Of a DNA stretch of 64,000 nucleotides, positions 1 through 7,915 are shown one piece after another (the first letter of the stretch is position 1; each line of letters starts with the position of its first letter). Source of the DNA: Candidatus Gastranaerophilales bacterium (GTDB lineage: Bacteria > Cyanobacteriota > Vampirovibrionia > Gastranaerophilales > Gastranaerophilaceae); NCBI GenBank assembly GCA_944324175.1, contig CALUVH010000003.1:1-64000 (forward strand), given 5' to 3'. Below the pieces are notes generated by a model, which did not search any database, was not told the origin of the DNA, and worked only from the letters and a program-made list of their open reading frames with translations. The translations under genes and the position numbers were made by a program.

Positions 1-90
1 GAAGAAGGGGATGGTGGGAGGTGAAGAGAGAGGCGAGGTGGAAATTTTGGTGAGGGGGGGGGTGGGGGGGGGGGGGGGGGGGGGGGGCTA
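1..90. repeat. G-rich low-complexity stretch with poly-G run at the window edge
   Basis: The first 63 bases are almost only G and A, followed by an uninterrupted run of 24 G at 64-87. In the related cassettes at 17248-17258 and 55208-55218 a G run sits at the same place relative to the downstream hairpin and prepilin gene, but it is 11 G long and has ordinary sequence before it. The first 60 bases here do not match that sequence, so they may be assembly or sequencing noise at a contig end broken by the homopolymer. Confidence 0.6.
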
Positions 91-133
91 TTTAAAGGCT
101 CTATAAGAGGCTTTTCGCCAATAGAAGAAAATA

Positions 134-155
134 ACACAAGTAGAAATACTTGTGT
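134..155 (+). promoter_or_regulatory. Leader stem-loop, GAAA loop (cassette 1)
   Basis: A perfect 9-bp inverted repeat, ACACAAGTA and TACTTGTGT, closes a GAAA tetraloop. It lies 75 bases before the prepilin start. Cassettes 2 and 3 carry the same stem, but the loop-closing pair is swapped from A-T to T-A and the loops are AACG and AGTG. Pairing is therefore kept while bases change, which suggests a functional RNA hairpin. Confidence 0.6.
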
Positions 156-230
156 AAATTGCTATGCAAAAAATTACAGCAATCATATAGGTACACGAAA
201 AGCAGTAATGAAAAAGAAGGAGGTAAAAAT

Positions 231-1340
231 ATGATTGAAAAAATTACAAAACGCAAAAGCGCGTTTACTTTAGCTGAGGGTGGTCAAAGACCACTTCAAA
301 ACTCAGACGAATGTAGAACCGCATTCACTCTGGCAGAAGTGTTAATCACACTGAGTATCATAGGTGTTGTGGCAGCACTGACGATCCCGAGTATGATAGA
401 GAACCATAACAACAAAGCATGGAAAACAGCAAAAGACCTGTGGGACAAGAAACTTGTTGAAGCGACGCGCCAAATGAACATCGACGGCGTAATGACAGGA
501 GTAGCAAACAGTACAGAAGATTACATGAATTATTTTAAGAAGTATGTAAAAGTAATCAAAACCTGCGAAAACGACAAATTAGAAAACTGTTACGCCCCAA
601 AATTTGTCCAAACAGGTGATGAAGAAACAGAAGTAGAAGTAAGCAGCCTAACAACCGCAAGCAAACTCGGACAAAAAGAGTGGGGTACAAATACAATGGG
701 ATTTGTGATAGCAGACGGTACAACGGTGGTTATGGCGTACAACCCGAATTGCAGTAGCGTAGACCCATTCAGCGAAGAAGGTCAAAGCGGTCAGGTAGGC
801 TGCATGAGCATGATGATAGACGTAAACGGAAAGAAAGGTCCAAATAGAGTAGGCGATGATATCCAATTAAAGAATGCAACAATTTCAAATTGTGACATGA
901 AATTCCAAGACAAATGTATAGCAGCAAGCGACATCTATCCAACAACAGCAATAAACACGTGTGAAGAAAGTCCTTACCACGAGTACGATGAACGCTCAGA
1001 TAGCGAAAATACATATTGTGCAACCAACCATTGGGCAGGAGCAAAGAAAGCATGTGCAGATAATGACATGCACCTATCAACCCCACAAGAATTAGCAGAC
1101 GTAGCAACATACATCTACAAACAGGAAGATAATCCATTTGGAGCATCGGATTACCGAGGCAGCATCACTCTAGATTCAGAACGAGCAGCGGAACTCAACT
1201 GGTCCACTTGGTACTATTGGTTGAGTGAGCCCTACGGTAGCTACAACGCATACCTACGCAACTTCTACTCTTCCGGCACTAACTTGCTCAACCACTACGA
1301 GCACGACTCTAGCAACCGCGCTAGGTGTTTTGGTAACTAG
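231..1340 (+). CDS. Prepilin-like protein with C-terminal variable lectin-like domain, copy 1
   Basis: The start is the ATG at 231, preceded by AAGGAGGT at 217-224; an earlier in-frame ATG at 150 lacks a ribosome site. The 369-residue protein opens with a class III type IV prepilin signal and hydrophobic helix (AFTLAEVLITLSIIGVVAAL), preceded by a second partial copy of the same motif (AFTLAEGGQRPLQN). The middle is about 80-90% identical to the copies at 17422 and 55383 and contains several Cys pairs. The last 50 residues (from ELNW to RARCF) are rich in N, Y, S, D, H and G and differ strongly between copies, as in C-type-lectin-fold targets of diversity-generating retroelements. It is probably exported by a type IV pilus/type II secretion-like assembly and displayed at the surface. 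The ligand is unknown. Confidence 0.85.
   Translation: MIEKITKRKSAFTLAEGGQRPLQNSDECRTAFTLAEVLITLSIIGVVAALTIPSMIENHNNKAWKTAKDLWDKKLVEATRQMNIDGVMTGVANSTEDYMNYFKKYVKVIKTCENDKLENCYAPKFVQTGDEETEVEVSSLTTASKLGQKEWGTNTMGFVIADGTTVVMAYNPNCSSVDPFSEEGQSGQVGCMSMMIDVNGKKGPNRVGDDIQLKNATISNCDMKFQDKCIAASDIYPTTAINTCEESPYHEYDERSDSENTYCATNHWAGAKKACADNDMHLSTPQELADVATYIYKQEDNPFGASDYRGSITLDSERAAELNWSTWYYWLSEPYGSYNAYLRNFYSSGTNLLNHYEHDSSNRARCFGN
1191..1328 (+). other. Candidate DGR variable region VR1
   Basis: Compared codon by codon with 18385-18531 and 56352-56495, the fixed codons (CTC, TGG, CCC, GCA, CGC, TCT TCC, GCT AGG) alternate with codons of the form NNC. Those read N, Y, D, H, G, S, C or F, as expected if AAC codons of a template were mutated at A positions. 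It ends in a conserved GC-containing segment (CGCGCTAGGTG) that could serve as the initiation-of-homology site. No template repeat or reverse transcriptase is visible in the window. Confidence 0.6.
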
Positions 1341-1397
1341 TGATGATGCGCTTGTACAATGTGCATAATGCAAATAATTTTTTAAAATCACAACACG

Positions 1398-1427
1398 CAG
1401 GTGCCTAATTGGCACCTGTTTTATTTT
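1398..1427 (+). terminator. Rho-independent terminator of cassette 1
   Basis: The stem CAGGTGCC / GGCACCTG with loop TAATT is followed by TTTTATTTTCT. Nearly identical terminators close cassettes 2 (18598) and 3 (57015). Confidence 0.9.
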
Positions 1428-1458
1428 CTGCATTTTTCATTTCCTTTGTGAAACTATT

Positions 1459-2589
1459 TTACACTGTTGTGTCCAATCGCGGAATTTCGGCGAACAGGCA
1501 ATGCACTCCTCCTTGTAGCTCCTCAAGGCAGGTCGTAAGATAGTGATTGCCTGATACAAAATGAATGTCTTTTGGTGCAATATAGCCTTTGAGGCTGTTT
1601 TTAAAAGCTTTTTCTATACCAAAATTCAGCTTATGTTCTATCACGGGTGATATTCCGATAATTTCATCTAGTGGAGAATGGTTTGTGATGTACACAAGAG
1701 AATTATCTTTTTTTTGGTGAACTATCGCATTCATGAAGTTTGCAAGGTAGTGATAACTGTCGTCATTTTCTTCATTTTCGTATAGTGGTCGCATTATTCG
1801 CCCTGGAACTTTTATTACGTTAAAGCCATAATTCTCCAGCTCTTGTTGTACTACTTTGGGGGAGGTGTACAGCTTATCGTTGGAAATATAATTTTCAAAT
1901 GTGTCTGCTACATCTTTTAAATTTCCTCTGACATCTGCGATTTGTGGGTCATAATTTTTTTTGAGATAGTCAGACATTTTGTTTTGTGCTTTTCTCAGGA
2001 TATTTATTGTCATTTCATCATCAGTTACAAGGATATTGCTATTGTTAAGAGGTCTTATGGCAAGGTCTATGTGAAAATCAGGCTGAGAAAGAGTCAAGAC
2101 TCTTTTTACTCCGTATTGATCTCTGATATTAGCAAGTTTTCTCCGTGAAATATCATTTTCACCAACGAGCATGACGTTTTCATTTTTGTGTTTAACGATG
2201 AAAAAATTTCCGCCCTGAATATGTGGATTATCTGATTTTAAAGGTCGTTTAAATAGTTTAGCTATTTGAGCGTTTGCACCTTCGATGAATTTTAGTCCGA
2301 CAACTTTCCCGTTCGGTAAAAAAGACAGATAATCCTGAGGCCAGCAATACTGCCTTATCGGTTCATATCTGTTTGAATATTCAGGAAGCTGTTGGAAACC
2401 TTTTTTTATTATTTTATCTGGTGTTTGTAAAAAAACGTCAAATCCTGATTTTTTCCCTATTGACTTTATTTCTTCGATGAGCGCTAAAAAGTTTTTATCT
2501 TTAACAGTGTATCTTGTTACAATACCTCTTAAGGGGCGCGCGTCACAGCCCTTGAAGTTCGGGGTTTGTATATTTTTCTCTATTTTCAC
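1459..2589 (-). CDS. Pentein-superfamily guanidino-group hydrolase (agmatine deiminase/PAD-like)
   Basis: The 376-residue protein has the hallmarks of the pentein fold: HIQGGNFF near residue 124, FHIDLAIRPL in the middle (HxD pair) and GGVHCLFAEIP at the C-terminus, where the Cys matches the nucleophile of agmatine deiminases (GGIHC). It is likely to hydrolyse a guanidino compound such as agmatine or arginine; the substrate cannot be set from sequence. speD at 23251 shows that polyamine chemistry is present in the genome. The N-terminus (MKIEKNIQTPNFKG) is an extension of a type shared by several unrelated proteins in this window. Confidence 0.65.
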   Translation of the reverse strand: MKIEKNIQTPNFKGCDARPLRGIVTRYTVKDKNFLALIEEIKSIGKKSGFDVFLQTPDKIIKKGFQQLPEYSNRYEPIRQYCWPQDYLSFLPNGKVVGLKFIEGANAQIAKLFKRPLKSDNPHIQGGNFFIVKHKNENVMLVGENDISRRKLANIRDQYGVKRVLTLSQPDFHIDLAIRPLNNSNILVTDDEMTINILRKAQNKMSDYLKKNYDPQIADVRGNLKDVADTFENYISNDKLYTSPKVVQQELENYGFNVIKVPGRIMRPLYENEENDDSYHYLANFMNAIVHQKKDNSLVYITNHSPLDEIIGISPVIEHKLNFGIEKAFKNSLKGYIAPKDIHFVSGNHYLTTCLEELQGGVHCLFAEIPRLDTTV

Positions 2590-2743
2590 TTCTTATTTTT
2601 TTATGTATCCTCCGTTTTTTATTTTATAACGCTAAAAAAGATTTTAAGAGATTTTATTAAATAATTTGTTACATCGCTTAAATATTGTCTATGTTTGTCT
2701 TATTATTGGACAATGGGATGTACAAATATTAAGGGGAGATAAT

Positions 2744-3694
2744 ATGAAAAACAGAATAGGAATTGATGTTGGCGGTACAAATGTAAAAATTGCGCTGGTT
2801 GATGACAAGGGGAAAATTATTTACTCAAATTCGGTACCAACGCGAGCTGAAATGGGTTATGAGTACACAGTAAACAACATAAAGCAAGCTATTTACGACT
2901 TGATGAAGGAAACAAAGCTTTCTACGAAGGATATTGAAGGTATAGGTTTCGGCTTCCCCGGACAGGTCGATTATAAGGCAGGTATTGTGCGTAATGCGCC
3001 AAATATCCCGGGTTGGGTTGAAGTTCCTATTGCAAAACTTATTGAAGATGAATTCAAAATACCGACTCGTGTTGATAACGATGTTAGATGTGCTGCATTG
3101 GGTGAATTGAATTACGGGGCAGGCAAAGGGTGTGAAAACCTTATTTGTATCACAGTTGGCACAGGTATCGGCTCTGGGCTTATTATTAACGGTAAGTTAG
3201 TTCGCGGTGCATCTAATGCTGCAGGTGAAATCGGACATATTAAGTTACAAATTCATGACGGTCCTATTTGCGGATGCGGTGATACGGGGTGCTTGGAAGC
3301 TTTTGCGTCAGGTCCTTCTATTGTGGCTATGGCAGAAGATTACATTCGCGGCGGTAAATCTACTAAATTCCGCGAGATGGCTAACGGGGGCGATATATCA
3401 CCTTATATCGTTTGTGAGGCTGCTAAGGCTGGTGATCCTGTTGCTAAAAGAATTTTCACAATTATGGGTGAGTACATTGGGGTCGGCTTGGCAAGTGTTG
3501 TTAACTTGTTAAATCCTGAAAAAATTATAATTGGAGGCGGGGTCGCTGATGCAGGTGATTTACTCCTTGAGCCGCTGAAAGAAACGCTTAAAAAACGTGC
3601 TATGAAAATTGCTGGTTCAGCAGTTGAAGTCGTTCCAGCTCAGCTTGGTAATACTGCAGGGGTTATCGGTGCTAGTCTTTTAATCGAAAGTTAG
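2744..3694 (+). CDS. ROK-family sugar kinase (glucokinase-like)
   Basis: The ATG at 2744 follows AGGGGAG, giving 316 residues; the longer upstream frame lacks a ribosome site. The N-terminal ATP phosphate loop is GIDVGGTNVKIA, and the ROK zinc motif CGCGDTGCLE sits near residue 175 with an upstream zinc-ligand His in GEIGHIKL. It probably phosphorylates glucose or a related hexose with ATP in the cytosol, feeding the PPi-type glycolysis suggested by 12512. The start of holA follows three bases after its stop, so the two are probably co-transcribed. Confidence 0.85.
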   Translation: MKNRIGIDVGGTNVKIALVDDKGKIIYSNSVPTRAEMGYEYTVNNIKQAIYDLMKETKLSTKDIEGIGFGFPGQVDYKAGIVRNAPNIPGWVEVPIAKLIEDEFKIPTRVDNDVRCAALGELNYGAGKGCENLICITVGTGIGSGLIINGKLVRGASNAAGEIGHIKLQIHDGPICGCGDTGCLEAFASGPSIVAMAEDYIRGGKSTKFREMANGGDISPYIVCEAAKAGDPVAKRIFTIMGEYIGVGLASVVNLLNPEKIIIGGGVADAGDLLLEPLKETLKKRAMKIAGSAVEVVPAQLGNTAGVIGASLLIES

Positions 3695-3697
3695 AAA

Positions 3698-4651
3698 ATG
3701 ATATATTTTTTCTACGGTGAAGAAGAATTTAATATTAGTAATGAGATTGGGAAGCTCAAAAAAACTCTTGATAAGAATTTTCTAGATATGAGTTTTAAGA
3801 TTTACGATAATCCGAAGTTTCCCGATCTCATTTCGATACTTCGTACTCAGCCTATGATGTTTGGGAAAATGCTCATTGTGATTAACTGTCTTGAATATTT
3901 TTCAAAGACTTTTGATGATAAAGAAATTAAGCAAATATCAGAGGCGTTAGAAAATAATACGGACAATTTAGATATTGTATTTGTCGCTCAACTCCCTCGC
4001 GATGAAGGCAAAAAGCTTGATAGCAGGAAAAAATTATTTAAACTGTTGAAAAAATACAACGCTCAGGAATTTCCGACAATTCCTACATATAAAACGGCTG
4101 AATTAGAAGCTTGGGTGCAAAAACAGGCTAAAACAAAGAAAATTAAGCTTGATACAAATGCTTTGCCTGTGCTTATATCGCAGGTCGGAAATAATTTAAG
4201 ACAGCTCGATACCGAGCTTGAAAAGCTTGCACTGCTGGCTTATCCTAAAGATCTTATCAATAAAGATATGGTGCAGGAAATTTGTATTGCGAACGAGGAT
4301 TTGTTTGCTTTCTCAGACTACTTAATGCAAAATGAGAAGTCAAAGGCACTTTTAGAATATAGAAAACTGCTCGACAAAAAGCACCCGCTTGAAATTCTTG
4401 CTGTGCTTCAGACAATGCTAAGACGGTGGATTATTCTAAAATCAAAGGCCTCAGAATGTACGCCAATGGAACTTTCAAGGCTTACAGGTCAGCATGAATA
4501 TGTGGTTAAACTAACTTTGCAAAAATTGAAAAAAACTAATCTCAAAGATTTAGTGCGTCTAAAACAAAGACTTACGGATACAGAGTATAAGCTGAAATCA
4601 GGACAGTTGTTGGATATTGAGCAGGAGGTTGAAAATGCTTTCTTGTACTAG
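3698..4651 (+). CDS. holA: DNA polymerase III subunit delta
   Basis: The 317-residue protein begins MIYFFYGEEEF, the usual HolA N-terminus with its degenerate AAA+ nucleotide pocket, and continues with the domain II/III helices (DTELEKLALL; MLRRWIILKSK). It acts as the clamp-loader wrench that opens the beta sliding clamp. It overlaps the next gene, which also looks like a clamp-loader subunit, by 17 bases, indicating translational coupling. Confidence 0.85.
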   Translation: MIYFFYGEEEFNISNEIGKLKKTLDKNFLDMSFKIYDNPKFPDLISILRTQPMMFGKMLIVINCLEYFSKTFDDKEIKQISEALENNTDNLDIVFVAQLPRDEGKKLDSRKKLFKLLKKYNAQEFPTIPTYKTAELEAWVQKQAKTKKIKLDTNALPVLISQVGNNLRQLDTELEKLALLAYPKDLINKDMVQEICIANEDLFAFSDYLMQNEKSKALLEYRKLLDKKHPLEILAVLQTMLRRWIILKSKASECTPMELSRLTGQHEYVVKLTLQKLKKTNLKDLVRLKQRLTDTEYKLKSGQLLDIEQEVENAFLY

Positions 4652-5510
4652 TGTTTTGTATGAAAAATATCCGTTTTTGATGCGATACTTTGAAAATGGT
4701 GTTAAAAATCCTGATAAAAATATAGCCCATTGTATTTTGTTTTATGGAAACGATATTCAAGCTCAATATGAATTAGCTCTTGAAATAGCACGTATGCTTA
4801 ACTGTACTGGTACTCATTTGCCTGATTGTAATTGCCTTAACTGCAACTGGATTAGAGAAAATAAGCACCCTGCTGTGATTACTATTTCAAAAGTAGACAA
4901 CAAGCCATCTGATGATACATCCAAGACGGTTATTTCTATTGATCAGGCAAGAATGATTAAAAATGATCTGCTCGTCACAAGTGAGTATCATCGGGTTTTG
5001 ATTTTTTGCGATAGGGATGATGATGGAAATGTTTGCGGGCTTAATCAAAATAATTTCCAAGAGCCCACTGCAAATGCCCTTTTAAAAACCTTCGAGGAAC
5101 CTCCGCAAAATACTACTTTTTTCTTTTTGACTAAAGATAAATCAGATATGATATCCACGATTATTTCTCGCGCTCAATCCTTTTTTGTGCCTTCTAAGCT
5201 TGAAGAAAACAGAGAATTTTCTTATGTTAGAGATTTGATGAATGATTATCTTGATATCGAGCGTAATCAGGTTTTAGATTTCAATGATGATATTTTAAAG
5301 CTTATTCAGGAATATGGCGCTTTGGAAATTTTTACTCAAATGCAAGTTTATTTAGAAGAAATGCTTAAGTCAAATATCTATAATCAACATCTAAAAATAA
5401 AATTGATTGAAGACTTAAAAATTCTTGAAAAAGCAAAAAAACAGCTTCAACTCAATATGAATATCCAGACTATCGTCGAAAATTTGGCGTTTGATTTGAT
5501 TTTAAAATAA
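4635..5510 (+). CDS. holB: DNA polymerase III subunit delta' (clamp loader)
   Basis: The start ATG at 4635 is placed by GCAGGAGG at 4621-4628 inside the end of holA, giving 291 residues. Features are an AAA+ N-terminus (HCILFYGNDIQAQYELALEIA, with an imperfect Walker A as in delta'), a Cys cluster (NCTGTHLPDCNCLNC) in the position of the clamp-loader zinc finger, and sensor-type motifs (NALLKTFEEPP; ISRAQSFF). The C-terminal helical domain is short and diverged. The assignment rests on the EEPP and zinc-finger motifs plus coupling to holA. Confidence 0.85.
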   Translation: MLSCTSVLYEKYPFLMRYFENGVKNPDKNIAHCILFYGNDIQAQYELALEIARMLNCTGTHLPDCNCLNCNWIRENKHPAVITISKVDNKPSDDTSKTVISIDQARMIKNDLLVTSEYHRVLIFCDRDDDGNVCGLNQNNFQEPTANALLKTFEEPPQNTTFFFLTKDKSDMISTIISRAQSFFVPSKLEENREFSYVRDLMNDYLDIERNQVLDFNDDILKLIQEYGALEIFTQMQVYLEEMLKSNIYNQHLKIKLIEDLKILEKAKKQLQLNMNIQTIVENLAFDLILK

Positions 5511-5523
5511 GTCATTTATATTT

Positions 5524-6870
5524 TTAGATATCGACGCCACGCATCATGTCAATAAGGGTTTGAATTGTTGTTTCCATTGAAACGCTGTCTGATGTCCTTT
5601 GTTGTAAAAATCCGTTTACCTGAGGCATCATCTCAATTGCAGTATCAAGTTTCGGGTTGGAGCCCGGTTGATACATTCCTACATCAATCAAGTCCTTGTT
5701 TTCTCTATACATTGCAAGGATTTTTCTCATTTTTGCCGCAGCTTCCTTATGCTCAGGTGATGCTATTGCGGACATAAGCCTTGAAATACTTCCTAATACG
5801 TCGATTGCAGGATAGTGGTTGCTTTCTGCAACTTTTCTTGACAAGAAAATGTGACCATCTACAATACCGCGCACAGTGTCAACTATCGGATCGGATATGT
5901 CATCCCCTTCCATTAACACTGTATAAAGCGCCGTGATTGATCCTTTAGGACTGTTCCCAGCTCGCTCCAGAACTTTTTGAAGCCATGAAAAAATTGAAGG
6001 AGGATATCCCTTCATTGTCGGTGGTTCTCCGATAGACAGTCCAACTTCACGACCTGCCATTGCACAGCGTGTAACTGTGTCTGTCATTAAGAAAACTTTT
6101 TTCCCCTGATCTCTAAAATATTCACACACCGCAGTGGCAGTCAATAGGGCTTTTTGTCTTATCAATGGAGGTTGATCCCCTGTTGAACATACCAAAACAG
6201 ACTTTTTCATACCCTCCACCCCAAGTGAATCCTCTACAAATTCTTTTACCTCTCGACCTCGTTCTCCAATCAATGCCATGACGTTTACGTCTGCATCAGA
6301 ATTCCTTGCTATCATCCCAAGCAGTGTACTTTTACCGACCCCTGAACCTGCAAATAACCCTAGACGCTGTCCGCAACCCATTGTCATACAAGAATCTATC
6401 GCCCTTACTCCGGTTGAAAATTGCTCGGTAATTATCGGACGTTCGAAAGGCCCTGGTGGTGGTCCTTCTATTGAGCGCCAAGAGGCACCTGTAATATCCA
6501 TTGGTCTATCGTCTATAGGCTCACCCATAGGGTTAATCAATCGCCCAAGCAAAAAGTCCCCTACAGGTATAATTATCGGTTTTCGGGTTGACGTTACAAG
6601 GCTCCCTTGTCCGATTCCGTTACCGTCTAAAAGTAGTAAAAGCTGAGCTACATCACCTTTAAAGGCAACGACTTCAGCCGGTTTTTTTTCCCCTGTAAAA
6701 GTTTCAATATAGCAAAGATCACCTATCTTCAACCCGGGTAATTTAACTTCAACGGTTAGACCAAGCAACTTTGACACAGTTCCCTTAAATTCATAAAGTG
6801 AAGTCTGCTCAAGTTTTTCATGAACTTGCTGCTTTAAATTTATAAGTCTGCTGTCATCTAAATTGTTCAT
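5524..6870 (-). CDS. FliI/YscN-type export ATPase, standing alone
   Basis: The 448-residue protein is a full-length type III secretion/flagellar ATPase. It has a beta-barrel N-domain, the motif GRLINPMGEPID, Walker A GLFAGSGVGKST near residue 166, GERGREVKEFVED, Walker B FLMTDTVTR, and the family-specific SISRLM. It is distinguished from F1 beta by SIEGPPPGPFERP. In flagellar and injectisome systems this hexamer energises substrate unfolding at the FlhA gate. No FliH, FliJ or membrane export protein lies nearby, but a soluble FlhA C-domain protein is encoded at 34662. A promoter with TATAAT six bases before the ATG suggests a leaderless transcript. Confidence 0.88.
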   Translation of the reverse strand: MNNLDDSRLINLKQQVHEKLEQTSLYEFKGTVSKLLGLTVEVKLPGLKIGDLCYIETFTGEKKPAEVVAFKGDVAQLLLLLDGNGIGQGSLVTSTRKPIIIPVGDFLLGRLINPMGEPIDDRPMDITGASWRSIEGPPPGPFERPIITEQFSTGVRAIDSCMTMGCGQRLGLFAGSGVGKSTLLGMIARNSDADVNVMALIGERGREVKEFVEDSLGVEGMKKSVLVCSTGDQPPLIRQKALLTATAVCEYFRDQGKKVFLMTDTVTRCAMAGREVGLSIGEPPTMKGYPPSIFSWLQKVLERAGNSPKGSITALYTVLMEGDDISDPIVDTVRGIVDGHIFLSRKVAESNHYPAIDVLGSISRLMSAIASPEHKEAAAKMRKILAMYRENKDLIDVGMYQPGSNPKLDTAIEMMPQVNGFLQQRTSDSVSMETTIQTLIDMMRGVDI

Positions 6871-6876
6871 ACCTAT

Positions 6877-6905
6877 ATTATAATGTTTTTTTGCATTAAT
6901 TTCAA
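6877..6905 (-). promoter_or_regulatory. fliI-like promoter (leaderless type)
   Basis: TTGAAA (6905-6900), 17 bases, TATAAT (6882-6877), then six bases to the ATG at 6870. Transcription would begin at or next to the start codon. Confidence 0.7.
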
Positions 6906-6930
6906 TTTGTTTACATAACTTTTTTATGCC

Positions 6931-6961
6931 AAATAAAAACGGGGAGTAATTACTCTCCCCG
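6931..6961 (-). terminator. Terminator downstream of the rhodanese gene
   Basis: On the minus strand the stem CGGGGAG / CTCCCCG with an 8-base loop is followed by TTTTTATTT. Confidence 0.85.
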
Positions 6962-6981
6962 ATAAACTATGACAACCAGAT

Positions 6982-7365
6982 TTAGTTCACTATTTCAAAT
7001 TTAAAATCTTCTGTCCATGTCTTAAATCCGCCTTCAAGTAACATACAAGGATAACCGTATTCAGCCAAAATCAGGCATGACCTTGCGCCTAGATGACACT
7101 GTGAATTATAGGCATATACGATTGAAATTTTTTCTTTTGATATTTTTTCAAGATTTTCAGAGAGCTCCTCTTTAGGTATTGACAAGGCTCCTTTTATGTG
7201 ACCAATTTCATAATCTTCTTGACGTCGGACATCTATTATTTGTATGTCTTCATTTTCCATTTTATATTGCAGTTCTATGGGGCCGAGTGTATATGCGAGG
7301 TATTGTGAAAAATATTCCTGCGCTGCCTTTGTGTCACGTCGTAATTCTTTAATTCTTAGGCTCAT
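6982..7365 (-). CDS. Rhodanese-like sulfurtransferase domain protein
   Basis: The 127-residue single-domain protein has IIDVRRQEDYEIGHIKGALSIP (CH2A-type motif), the active-site loop CHLGAR with the catalytic Cys, and a C-terminal LEGGFKTW. It probably carries persulfide sulfur in the cytosol. A 35-residue helical N-terminal extension precedes the domain. Its own terminator lies at 6931-6961, and a hairpin ends the neighbouring transcript just before the start codon, so it is probably transcribed alone. No ribosome site is visible. Confidence 0.8.
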   Translation of the reverse strand: MSLRIKELRRDTKAAQEYFSQYLAYTLGPIELQYKMENEDIQIIDVRRQEDYEIGHIKGALSIPKEELSENLEKISKEKISIVYAYNSQCHLGARSCLILAEYGYPCMLLEGGFKTWTEDFKFEIVN

Positions 7366-7403
7366 AAAATAAAAATTATCCTTTCTTGTTAAAGAAAGGA
7401 TAA
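7366..7403 (-). terminator. Perfect 12-bp hairpin with T-rich tail
   Basis: TTATCCTTTCTT and AAGAAAGGATAA (7376-7387 and 7392-7403) form a perfect inverted repeat with a 4-base loop. On the minus strand TTTTTATTTT follows and then directly the rhodanese ATG. It is most simply the terminator of the small gene at 7542; it could also act as an operator for the rhodanese gene. Confidence 0.6.
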
Positions 7404-7541
7404 CTTGTTTTGAAAAAAAGTAACTTACTTAATCGGGGTATTTTTTGGTTTAGTATATTATTGGGGTAAAAAATTAATAGAGGTAAATGTATAATGAAAA
7501 ATATTTAGGAGTTTGAATAATATTTGTTTAAGTTCTATCTT

Positions 7542-7823
7542 TTACGCTGTAAAAGATATATGTTTTTGGGGTTTAGAGCTTTTGTTTGAAGCTCCTCTCA
7601 GTATATCTAAAGTCTTACCGAATTTATATGCTAAAGCTGTCACAGGATTTGATTGCACTGCATCTGCTTTGTATGTTCTTTCAAATTCTTTTTCAAAATT
7701 AACTTTTGCACTGTCGTTTTGTAACGCAAGGATTGCTTGCCCTGCTTTTATATTATTGTTGTTTGCTTCTCCAAATGATATTGGTTTACAAGTATTAAAT
7801 TTTACTGGATTTATTGTTATCAT
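7542..7823 (-). CDS. Small lineage-specific protein with F-x-G-type N-terminus
   Basis: The 93-residue protein is not recognised. It has a strong ribosome site (GAAGGAGGG) and a consensus promoter at 7887-7915. The N-terminus MITINPVKFN...ISFGE matches the short leader signature also found at 21202, 24735, 41695 and others. The rest is polar and probably helical, without membrane segments. Confidence 0.7.
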   Translation of the reverse strand: MITINPVKFNTCKPISFGEANNNNIKAGQAILALQNDSAKVNFEKEFERTYKADAVQSNPVTALAYKFGKTLDILRGASNKSSKPQKHISFTA

Positions 7824-7886
7824 TTTATGTCCCTCCTTCGGGTTTTTGTTATTAAGTGTTTTTTTAACACTTCATTTAACACTTTT

Positions 7887-7915
7887 ACTATAAAATATAA
7901 ATTTTAATTTGTCAA
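7887..7915 (-). promoter_or_regulatory. Consensus sigma70 promoter of the 7542 gene
   Basis: On the minus strand, TTGACA (7915-7910), a 17-base spacer, and TATAGT (7892-7887). The leader contains a repeated AAGTGTTAAA element at about 7852-7884. Confidence 0.85.

Larger units (their letters stand above)
84..1427 (+). repeat. Prepilin cassette, copy 1 (incomplete 5' end)
   Basis: This is the first of four copies of a dispersed cassette. It runs from the poly-G tract through the leader hairpin, the prepilin-like variable gene and the CAGGTGCC terminator. The promoter part seen in copies 2 to 4 is missing here or lies outside the window. The reading frame after the G run (GLFKGSIRGFSP..., ending in TGA at 232-234 and overlapping the prepilin ATG) resembles the frame that follows the G runs in copies 2 and 3. 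Confidence 0.65.

Noticed and set aside
1-63. A real upstream gene or promoter for cassette 1
   Set aside because: The sequence is nearly pure G and A and does not match the leaders of the other cassettes; it is probably contig-edge noise.
150-230. Upstream start for the first prepilin-like gene
   Set aside because: The ATG at 150 lies inside the leader hairpin and lacks a ribosome site, whereas AAGGAGGT precedes the ATG at 231.
5565-6646. Plus-strand open frames across the FliI-type gene
   Set aside because: They are shadows of a well-supported minus-strand gene without start signals.
7513-7893. Plus-strand 126-codon frame rich in Phe and Leu
   Set aside because: It is antisense to the small gene at 7542, which has both a consensus promoter and a strong ribosome site.
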